Shown piece by piece: positions 8,389 to 13,963 of a DNA stretch of 14,780 bases. A model generated the notes under the pieces. It saw nothing but the letters and a program-made list of their open reading frames with translations. It was not told the DNA's origin and ran no database searches. The DNA is from Geodermatophilaceae bacterium (GTDB taxonomy: Bacteria > Actinomycetota > Actinomycetes > Mycobacteriales > Geodermatophilaceae): positions 1-14,780 of the forward strand of contig JACCTM010000245.1 of assembly GCA_013812385.1 (NCBI GenBank), given 5' to 3'. The position numbers were made by a program, and so were the translations under genes. Position 1 is the stretch's first letter. Each line of letters starts with the position of its first letter.

Positions 8389-9377
8389 TGCCCACCGCCG
8401 ATTCACGGCTCGGGGCCGTCCTCGATGTAGACATGCGAACCCGGTTGGGTGGGACGACGATTCCCAGCCCGGTACTCACGGCGTCCGGCTGCGCCGCGGC
8501 CGGACGGGAGCTCGATCCCTTCCTGGATCTCACGGCGCTCGGTGCCGTGGTGACCAAATCGGTTCAGCTGCGTGCCCGGTCTGGGCGCCCCACGCCTCGG
8601 ATGGCCGAGACCCCGAGCGGAATGCTGAATTCGATTGGCCTGCAGGGTCCCGGCATTGTCGGCTTTTTGAACGAGGACCTGCCCTGGCTGGCCGCGCGAG
8701 GAGTTCGGGCGATGGTGAGCATCGCCGGGGGAGCCGTCGAGGAGTACGCCGAACTCGCTTCACGGTTGCGTGGGGCTTGCGGCATGGTGGCACTCGAGGT
8801 GAACATCTCCTGTCCGAACGTGGAGTCCCGCGGTGAGGTCTTCGCCTGCGATCCTGCTGCAGCCCACGCTGTGCTCGCCGCCGTACGCACTGCCGATCCC
8901 GGCGTACCGGTCTACGCGAAGCTCTCACCCGACGTCACCGATATCGCGTCGGTCGCCACGGCCTGCGTGGATGGTGGCGCCGACGGGATCTCGGCTATCA
9001 ACACCCTGCTCGGCCTGGTCATCGACACCGACACGCTGCGTCCGGTGCTGTCTGCCGTGACCGGAGGGCTGTCCGGACCCGCGATCCGGCCGGTGGCATT
9101 GCGCTGCGTCTGGCAGATCCATCGGGCGCTGCCCGAGACACCCATCCTCGGTATGGGCGGGATCACGAACGGCGCTGAGGCCCTCCAGTTCGTCGTGGCC
9201 GGGGCCAGCGCGGTGTCGGTGGGCACGGCAGTCTTTGGGAACCCCAGTGCGCCGGAACGGATCAGCCGCGAACTGGCTGAGCTTTTGGCCCGCAACGGCT
9301 TCGCCCGGTTCAGTGATGCGATCGGGTTCGCACATCGATCAGCCGGGCCGACCGACGGCCACGGGCCTGGAACGTGA
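8385..9377 (+). CDS. pyrD: Dihydroorotate dehydrogenase B, catalytic subunit (class 1B)
   Basis: Soluble FMN enzyme oxidising dihydroorotate to orotate, here paired with PyrK. It has 330 residues. Class 1 features: VTKSVQ with the FMN-contacting lysine at 58, TPSGMLNSIGLQGPG at 76-90, and EVNISCPNV at 138-146 with catalytic base Cys143 (class 2 enzymes use serine). YAKLSPDV follows at 177-184, and the FMN-phosphate segments GMGGI (256-260) and VGTAVFGNP (279-287). The start overlaps the pyrK stop (ATGA); a second in-frame ATG at 8388 is equally possible. The Cys base and the adjacent PyrK support class 1B over the quinone-linked class 2 enzyme found in many other actinomycetes. The last ten or so residues (GPTDGHGPGT) look like an unstructured tail. 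Confidence 0.95.
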   Translation: MMPTADSRLGAVLDVDMRTRLGGTTIPSPVLTASGCAAAGRELDPFLDLTALGAVVTKSVQLRARSGRPTPRMAETPSGMLNSIGLQGPGIVGFLNEDLPWLAARGVRAMVSIAGGAVEEYAELASRLRGACGMVALEVNISCPNVESRGEVFACDPAAAHAVLAAVRTADPGVPVYAKLSPDVTDIASVATACVDGGADGISAINTLLGLVIDTDTLRPVLSAVTGGLSGPAIRPVALRCVWQIHRALPETPILGMGGITNGAEALQFVVAGASAVSVGTAVFGNPSAPERISRELAELLARNGFARFSDAIGFAHRSAGPTDGHGPGT

Positions 9378-10246
9378 TACCGACGTCAAGCATGGCCGGC
9401 CGGCCCAGGCCGGTGTCGTTCGGTATCCGGTTGCGCGAGAAGGTGTCCCAGTGCGGCCCGTTGTGCGTTGGGATCGACCCGCATCCATCCCTGCTCGAAG
9501 CGTGGGGCCTGTCCGACGACGCTCGGGGGCTTGCTGCCTTTGCCTCGACTGTGGTCGACGCGTTGGCCGGCCAGGTCGCCGTACTCAAGCCCCAGAGCGC
9601 CTTCTTCGAGCGACACGGTAGCGCCGGGATCGCGGTCCTCGAGCGCGTTGTCGCGGCGGCACGGGCCGAGGGAACCCTTGTGCTGCTGGATGCCAAGCGC
9701 GGTGACATCGGTTCGACGATGGCTGCCTACGCCGACTACCTCGATCCTGGACATCCGTTGGCTGTGGACGCGATGACCGTGAGCCCGTTTCTCGGCTTCG
9801 GCTCGCTTGCGCCCGCTGTTTCAGCTGCTCAGGTCTACGGCGGTGGGCTGTTCGTTCTTGCCCGTACGTCAAACCCTGAAGGCGGCGAGGTGCAATTGGC
9901 GGGGGCGGCGGACGGTGTCTCCGTTGCACAAACGGTCATCGATGCGGTGGGCGCGATCAACGCCGACTCGAGTCCGGACGGCTCGATCGGCGTGGTCGTC
10001 GGCGCCACGCTGCGGTGCCTCGACATCGACATCTCCGCGCTGGGTGGCCCGGTCCTCAGTCCTGGACTGGGCGCCCAGGGCGCGGACGCCGTACACCTGC
10101 GTCGGTTGTTCGGCGACTACGCGGGCGTGCTGCTGCCGAGCAGTTCGCGGGAGATCCTGCGCCACGGTCCTGAGCTCGAGGCCCTGCGATCAGCCGCCAA
10201 CAAGGTCGCCGACGCTCTCGCCCATCGGGTCACGGTCGAGGAGTAG
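9374..10246 (+). CDS. pyrF: Orotidine 5'-phosphate decarboxylase (mycobacterial-type)
   Basis: Decarboxylates OMP to UMP, the last de novo step. From the GTG at 9374 it has 290 residues; an in-frame ATG at 9392 would give 284. Seen: FGIRLREKV at residues 16-24, GPLCVGIDPHPSLL at 28-41 with the substrate aspartate, LKPQSAFFE at 71-79 with the conserved lysine, and the catalytic stretch DAKRGDIGSTM at 106-116 containing the Lys/Asp dyad. Then come SPFLGFGSL at 137-145 and ARTSNPEG, followed by GVVVGAT. Overall similarity is to the longer PyrF group found in Mycobacterium rather than the ~235-residue E. coli type. The GTG overlaps the pyrD stop. Its 3' end overlaps the convergent sixA-like gene by 17 nt. 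Confidence 0.95.
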   Translation: MIPTSSMAGRPRPVSFGIRLREKVSQCGPLCVGIDPHPSLLEAWGLSDDARGLAAFASTVVDALAGQVAVLKPQSAFFERHGSAGIAVLERVVAAARAEGTLVLLDAKRGDIGSTMAAYADYLDPGHPLAVDAMTVSPFLGFGSLAPAVSAAQVYGGGLFVLARTSNPEGGEVQLAGAADGVSVAQTVIDAVGAINADSSPDGSIGVVVGATLRCLDIDISALGGPVLSPGLGAQGADAVHLRRLFGDYAGVLLPSSSREILRHGPELEALRSAANKVADALAHRVTVEE

Positions 10247-10751
10247 CCACCTCCGACAACGTTGCGGTGGCGGGAGCCAGCTCAGCCCACGGCCCGCTTA
10301 CGTTCAAGACGGCAAGGCATCCCGAGGGGAATGACGACTGGAGCGCTTCGAGTGCCGCCGCATCGCTGGCCTCGTGATCGGCGAGTAGGTCAGCCAGTTC
10401 TGGGATCGTCGGAGCGTGCCCGATGACCAGAACGCTGCAAGCCCCAGCGCGGACCTCGGCCAGGGCACCCAGCACTTCCTCAGGGCCCCCGTCGTAGATC
10501 TGGCGGTCGAAGCGCACATCGTCTGTTGAGACGCCGGCGGCCGCGATGCCGTTCCAGGTCTGGCGGGTCCGAGTCGCCGTCGAGCACAGGACGGCGTCGA
10601 AGCTGCGCCCGGCTTCGACCAACCACCGGCCAACTGCAGCTGCCTCGGATTGTCCTTGGGCGGATAGCTCACGGTCGTGGTCGGTCACGCCGGAATCTGC
10701 TGCCTTCGCGTGGCGCAGCAGCACCAGGGTATGAGCGGTCGTCTCGGTCAC
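10230..10751 (-). CDS. SixA-like phosphohistidine phosphatase (histidine phosphatase superfamily)
   Basis: A 173-residue protein of the branch-1 histidine phosphatase (RHG) fold, closest in layout to SixA, which removes phosphate from phosphohistidine in proteins. Catalytic features: LVLLRHAKA at residues 9-17 with His14 as the phospho-acceptor, RELSAQG at 27-33, CSTATRTRQT at 56-65 with a phosphate-binding arginine, and VIGHAPTI at 109-116 with the second histidine His112. No signal peptide or membrane segment. The GTG start at 10751 overlaps the stop of the PIN remnant (GTGA), with GGGA just upstream, so translation may be coupled to it. At the 3' end it overlaps pyrF by 17 nt in convergent orientation. 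The physiological target is unknown. Confidence 0.85.
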   Translation of the reverse strand: MTETTAHTLVLLRHAKAADSGVTDHDRELSAQGQSEAAAVGRWLVEAGRSFDAVLCSTATRTRQTWNGIAAAGVSTDDVRFDRQIYDGGPEEVLGALAEVRAGACSVLVIGHAPTIPELADLLADHEASDAAALEALQSSFPSGCLAVLNVSGPWAELAPATATLSEVATPRP

Positions 10752-10942
10752 GTCCCAAGCCTGCCAGTGGTTGACAGTGGTGGATCAATACGGACGTGCC
10801 AGATCCCAGCCAGAACCTCGAGGCGGGTGATCTCACTCGCGTGCACCGGACCATCGGCCCGCACGCCCTCGAGCACCTGTGCGGCACTCACCTTGCCGCG
10901 CAGATAGTCTCCAAGCACTGAAGTGTCGACCAGCACCGTCAT
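10748..10942 (-). pseudogene. Truncated VapC-type PIN-domain toxin remnant
   Basis: A 64-residue frame that begins like a VapC ribonuclease: MTVLVDTSVLGDYLRG with the first metal-binding aspartate (Asp6), then PVHASEITRLEVLAG with the conserved glutamate (Glu42). Similarity stops after LAGI (near 10800). The remaining 17 or so residues do not look like PIN, and the frame ends at 10748. Intact VapC toxins are about 125-140 residues and carry two further aspartates in the second half; these are missing, so nuclease activity is not expected. The ATG overlaps the stop of the upstream hydrolase frame (ATGA at 10939-10942), the usual vapB-vapC junction. The stop overlaps the sixA-like start. It is probably a deletion product, though a retained short peptide cannot be excluded. 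Confidence 0.7.
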
Positions 10943-11154
10943 GAGGTGTCTTCGGAGCTTGAATCACCCGCGCCAATAGGTTGGCTCGGCTCGCGCCCGG
11001 CCACTCGATGGCCTGAGCGAATCTTGTCCGCCCAGCTTTCCCCGTCGAGCTCCCGATGTGCCCAGGAGCCGAACGCCTGACGTATAACGGCGAGGTCATC
11101 ATCTGCTGAACCGTTGTCGCCATACATGGCATCGACCACGTCTCGGATGAGCGC
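10939..11154 (-). other. C-terminal extension of the hydrolase, VapB-antitoxin-like tail
   Basis: About 70 codons beyond the expected end of the hydrolase fold (after RRLDDFLRD). The segment contains LIRDVVDAMYGDNG, then VIRQAFGSWAHRELDGESW and ADKIRSGHRV. This resembles, from memory, the C-terminal part of short ribbon-helix-helix antitoxins found before PIN toxins, and it stops in an ATGA overlap with a VapC fragment, exactly where vapB would stop. An in-frame ATG at 11127 could start a separate 62-residue product. The final 20 residues are Ser/Asp/Gly-rich and probably disordered. The N-terminal DNA-binding half of VapB is not seen. The domain assignment is inference from context and weak resemblance. 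Confidence 0.45.
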
Positions 11155-12015
11155 GTCGCGAAGGAAGTCGTCGAGCCGCCTTGCCAGCTCCTCGGGTGCG
11201 TCCTCGGACACATGATGCCCGCTGTCGATGGGTCCGCCGCTCAGCTCGGTGGTCCAGGACTCCCAGATCCCGAGGACGTCTCCGTAGAGGTCGGCCAGGT
11301 CGTCGCGAGAGGTCCACAGCACCAAGGTCGGGCAGCTGATCCGGCGGCCGGCCGCGCGATCGGCCTCGTCAGCCGCCCGATCGGGACCCAGCCCGGCGCG
11401 GTAGTCCTCGAGCATGGCATGCACGGTGGCGGGGTCGTGGATCGCGCGGCGGTAGTCGGCGTAGTTCTCCTCGCCCATCCGCGCCGGGTCCCCGCCGTAC
11501 CAGGCGTCCGGATCAGCGAGTATCGCCCGCTCCGGCTTGTCCGGTTGGGCGAAGAAGAACCAGTGCCACCAAGCTGTGGCGAACCGGGCATCGGCCCGGT
11601 CCAGGGCTTCGGCAATGGGCACACTGTCGAGGACGGCGAGCTTGGTGACCGCGTGCGGTGCGTCAAGGGCCAGGCGCATCGCGACATAACTACCGCGGTC
11701 GTGGCCGACGACCGCGAAGCGCTCGTGACCTAGTTGCTGCATCAGTCGGAGCACGTCGCCGGCCATGGTTCGTTTCGAGTACGGCGCGTGATCGGGCGTG
11801 GTGGCCGGCTTGGAGGACTGCCCGTATCCCCGCAGATCCGGGCAGACCACGGCGTAGCCAGCGGAGACCAGCAATGGCGCGACCCAGTGCCAGGTGGTGT
11901 GGGTACGCGGATGGCCGTGCAACAGGACCACCGGCGCGCCCTCACCGCCATGACGCGCGCGCAGCTGGATGCCGTCGCCGACATCGACCCTGGTCTCGGT
12001 GAATCCGTCGAACAT
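10939..12015 (-). CDS. Alpha/beta hydrolase, fluoroacetate-dehalogenase/epoxide-hydrolase-like, with extra C-terminal extension
   Basis: From the ATG at 12015 (MFDGFTETRVDVGDG, the usual family N-terminus) it has 358 residues; an in-frame ATG at 12057 would add 14. Seen: LHGHPRTHTTW at residues 32-42 (oxyanion hole), CPDLRGYGQS at 58-67, and nucleophile elbow VGHDRGSYV at 103-111 with Asp106. VLDSVPI holds acid Asp130, AWWHWFF holds His151/Trp152 as in halide pockets, EDYRAG holds Tyr205, and SGHH holds the likely catalytic His267. Fluoroacetate dehalogenases carry two carboxylate-binding arginines after the nucleophile; the first is kept (Arg107), the second position is Tyr110. Substrate therefore cannot be assigned; dehalogenase or epoxide hydrolase are both possible. 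The fold normally ends near residue 288; the last ~70 residues are extra and overlap the PIN remnant start. Confidence 0.85.
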   Translation of the reverse strand: MFDGFTETRVDVGDGIQLRARHGGEGAPVVLLHGHPRTHTTWHWVAPLLVSAGYAVVCPDLRGYGQSSKPATTPDHAPYSKRTMAGDVLRLMQQLGHERFAVVGHDRGSYVAMRLALDAPHAVTKLAVLDSVPIAEALDRADARFATAWWHWFFFAQPDKPERAILADPDAWYGGDPARMGEENYADYRRAIHDPATVHAMLEDYRAGLGPDRAADEADRAAGRRISCPTLVLWTSRDDLADLYGDVLGIWESWTTELSGGPIDSGHHVSEDAPEELARRLDDFLRDALIRDVVDAMYGDNGSADDDLAVIRQAFGSWAHRELDGESWADKIRSGHRVAGREPSQPIGAGDSSSEDTS

Positions 12016-12132
12016 GGGTCCATCTTGGCCCACTGGAGCCTCTGACTTGCCGGCCATCCTCGATCGACGGGCTCGGTCGAGCGTTTACGTGGTATGCGGA
12101 CGGGTAGCTGGTGGGAAAGAGAGAGGGGCCCG
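12016..12132. promoter_or_regulatory. Divergent intergenic region between the hydrolase and the small membrane peptide
   Basis: 117 nt separate the preferred hydrolase start (- strand) from the small ORF (+ strand), so promoters for both must lie here or inside the flanking genes. Visible: the dyad GCTCGGTCGAGC (12071-12082, 5-nt arms) and an AT-richer patch GTTTACGTGGTATGC (12083-12097). I could not assign a convincing -35/-10 pair. The + strand ends with the purine-rich GAGAGAGGGG (12119-12128), a ribosome binding site for the small ORF. Confidence 0.35.
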
Positions 12133-12228
12133 ATGTTCTTGTTCTTCAGCAACCGGCTGGGCTGCTTCGGGTCGCTGCTCCTGTCCCTTGTGGTCACCGG
12201 CGTGCTGCTACTGATCTTCCTGCGCTGA
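12133..12228 (+). CDS. 31-residue single-pass membrane peptide
   Basis: ATG at 12133, TGA at 12226-12228. The product starts MFLFFSNRLGCFGSLL and continues with about 16 mainly hydrophobic residues (LSLVVTGVLLLIF), ending in Leu-Arg. One transmembrane helix is expected at about residues 12-30, with a short N-terminal segment carrying Ser-Asn-Arg. A purine-rich ribosome binding site (GAGAGGGG, 12121-12128) lies 4 nt before the ATG, the strongest such signal in the right half of the window. Very similar tiny hypothetical proteins (FFSNRLGC... followed by a hydrophobic stretch) are, from memory, widespread in actinomycetes; no function is known to me. It faces the ABC-F gene convergently and is followed by a hairpin. 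No partner can be inferred. Confidence 0.7.
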   Translation: MFLFFSNRLGCFGSLLLSLVVTGVLLLIFLR

Positions 12229-12246
12229 AAAGCCCCTTCCCTACCC

Positions 12247-12265
12247 GACGACGGCCATCGTCGTC
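12247..12265. terminator. Possible bidirectional hairpin terminator
   Basis: Perfect 7-bp inverted repeat GACGACG / CGTCGTC with loop GCCAT, lying between the small membrane peptide (ends 12228) and the convergent ABC-F gene, whose stop codon (12264-12266) overlaps the right arm. There is no adjacent U-tract on either strand, as is frequent for high-GC hairpin terminators. The convergent position supports termination; experimental proof would be 3'-end mapping. Confidence 0.5.
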
Positions 12266-13946
12266 AGCGAGCGCGGGCGATCCTGCCCTCGTCCCAGACC
12301 GGCTCCGGAGACTCATAGACCGAGCCGTCGGCGCCGTAGACCAGGAACCGATCGAAGCTGCGGGCGAACCATCGGTCGTGGGTCACCGCGAGAACGGTGC
12401 CCTCGAAAGCGGCCAACCCCTCTTCAAGTGCCTCGGCCGACTGCACGTCCAGATTGTCGGTCGGCTCGTCGAGTAGCAGCAGCGTTGCGCCGGACAGCTC
12501 CAACAGCAGGATCTGGAACCTGGCCTGCTGTCCACCGGACAACGAGTCGAAGCGCTGCTCGGATGCCCCGGCCAGCTCGTAGCGGTCCAGGACGCGCGCC
12601 GCCCCATCACGAGCGAGTCCGCTGCGATGATCGTCCCCGCGGTGCAGGATCTCCAGCAGAGTTCGTCCGGCCAGCTCCGGATGGGCATGGGTCTGGACGA
12701 ACCAGCCCGGTCGTACCCGGGCGCCGAGTCGGGCATTACCGTTGTGAAGCACCGGCTCCACCGGGACGGCACCGACGGGTTGGTGTTCGATGTCCGGGTC
12801 TGTGCCACCGGTGGCCAACAGCCGCAGGAAGTGCGACTTGCCAGAACCGTTCGAGCCGAGGACGGCCACCCGCTCGCCGAACCACACCTCCAGGTCGAAG
12901 GGGGACATGAGCCCGGTCAGTTCCAAGGCCGTACAGACCACGGCCCGTTTGCCGGTACGCCCGCCGGTCAGCCGCATCCGCACCGTCTGCTCGCGCGGAA
13001 CGGTCTCCGGCGGACCCTCGTCCTCGAATTTGCGTAGCCGCGTCTGCGCCGACTGGTAGCGGGAGGCCATGTCGGAGTTGTAGGCCGCTTTCTGCTTGTA
13101 CATCTGGACCAGGGCCTTGAGTTTGGCGTGGTCCTCGTCCCAGCGGCGGCGCAATTCCTCCAAGCGCTCGAAGCGCTCCGTACGAGCTTCGGAATAGCTC
13201 TCGAAGCCGCCCGGGTGCGTCCACGTCGAGTTGCCGGCCGCCCGCTGTTCCAGAGTTACCACCCGAGTAGCCGTACGCGCCATCAGTTCCCGGTCGTGAC
13301 TGATGAACAGCATGGTCTTGTTCGACGCTCGGATGCGGTCTTCCAACCACCGCTTCCCCGGGACATCGAGAAAGTTGTCCGGCTCGTCGAGCAGCAGCAC
13401 CTCGTCCGGCCCGCGCAGCAGCGCTTCCAGGACCACTCGCTTGCGCTCGCCGCCCGACAGCGTGGAGATCTCACGCCACTTAACCCGCTCGTAGGGCAGG
13501 CCCAGCGCGGCCGTCGTGCACTTGTCCCACTCGATCTCGAGCTCGTACCCGCCCGCGTCACCGAACTCGGCCAGGGCGTGGGCGTAGCGCAGCTGTACGG
13601 CGTCGTCCTCGCGTTCCATCAGGACCAGTTCAGCTGCCTCGACATTCGCGGCCGCCGCTCGAACCCGAGGCGGCGCCACCGACAACAACAAGTCGCGCAC
13701 CGTCCATGCCGTGTCATCGTCAACGAGCATCTGGCGCATGTAGGCGAGCCCGCCGCTGCGGCTGACCGCGCCGGCGTGCGGCGCCAGGTCGCCATTGATG
13801 ATCTTCAGCAGGGTGGTCTTTCCGGCACCGTTGGCCCCCACCAGTGCGACCTTGGCGCCCTCACCCACCCGGAAGGACACGTCGTCGAGCAGCACCCGGC
13901 CGTCGGGCAGCTCGAACCGGATCCCGGACAGATCGACGTGGCCCAC
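12264..13946 (-). CDS. ABC-F family ATPase (ribosome-associated type)
   Basis: 560 residues with two ABC ATPase domains and no transmembrane segment, the ABC-F plan. Such proteins act on the ribosome in translation or antibiotic protection rather than in transport. Domain 1: Walker A GANGAGKTT (37-45), signature LSGGERKR (163-170), Walker B LLLDEP (184-189), switch His217. The charged helical linker, about 252-310 (ERLEELRRRWDEDH onward), corresponds to the segment that reaches the P-site tRNA. Domain 2: GSNGSGKSH (364-372), LSGGQQARF (469-477), LLLLDEPTDNLD (489-500), His523. Both catalytic glutamates (Glu188, Glu494) are present. GTG start at 13946 with GAGG just upstream. It lies 17 nt after the LLM gene, probably co-transcribed. 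Which subfamily, or whether it confers resistance, cannot be decided here. Confidence 0.92.
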   Translation of the reverse strand: MGHVDLSGIRFELPDGRVLLDDVSFRVGEGAKVALVGANGAGKTTLLKIINGDLAPHAGAVSRSGGLAYMRQMLVDDDTAWTVRDLLLSVAPPRVRAAAANVEAAELVLMEREDDAVQLRYAHALAEFGDAGGYELEIEWDKCTTAALGLPYERVKWREISTLSGGERKRVVLEALLRGPDEVLLLDEPDNFLDVPGKRWLEDRIRASNKTMLFISHDRELMARTATRVVTLEQRAAGNSTWTHPGGFESYSEARTERFERLEELRRRWDEDHAKLKALVQMYKQKAAYNSDMASRYQSAQTRLRKFEDEGPPETVPREQTVRMRLTGGRTGKRAVVCTALELTGLMSPFDLEVWFGERVAVLGSNGSGKSHFLRLLATGGTDPDIEHQPVGAVPVEPVLHNGNARLGARVRPGWFVQTHAHPELAGRTLLEILHRGDDHRSGLARDGAARVLDRYELAGASEQRFDSLSGGQQARFQILLLELSGATLLLLDEPTDNLDVQSAEALEEGLAAFEGTVLAVTHDRWFARSFDRFLVYGADGSVYESPEPVWDEGRIARAR

Positions 13947-13963
13947 AACCTCAGTGTGCAGAC

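Larger units (their letters stand above)
1..10246 (+). other. Pyrimidine (pyr) biosynthesis operon, pyrR-B-C-carA-carB-pyrK-pyrD-pyrF
   Basis: Eight co-directional genes encode the regulator PyrR and the enzymes from carbamoyl phosphate synthesis to dihydroorotate oxidation and OMP decarboxylation. Junctions seen: pyrR/pyrB ATGA overlap (446-449), carA/carB 8-nt overlap (4118-4125), carB/pyrK GTGA (7441-7444), pyrK/pyrD ATGA (8385-8388) and pyrD/pyrF GTGA (9374-9377). These suggest translational coupling and one transcript. The only gaps are 1367-1457 and 2754-2952. The promoter and any PyrR-responsive leader lie left of the window. pyrE is absent here; it is commonly unlinked in actinomycetes. 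The operon call is inferred from spacing; no transcript data are available. Confidence 0.9.

Noticed and set aside
12016..12057. ATG at 12057 as the hydrolase start
   Set aside because: MFDGF at 12015 matches the usual family N-terminus; the extra 14 residues look unconserved, and the GAGG before 12057 directly abuts the ATG.
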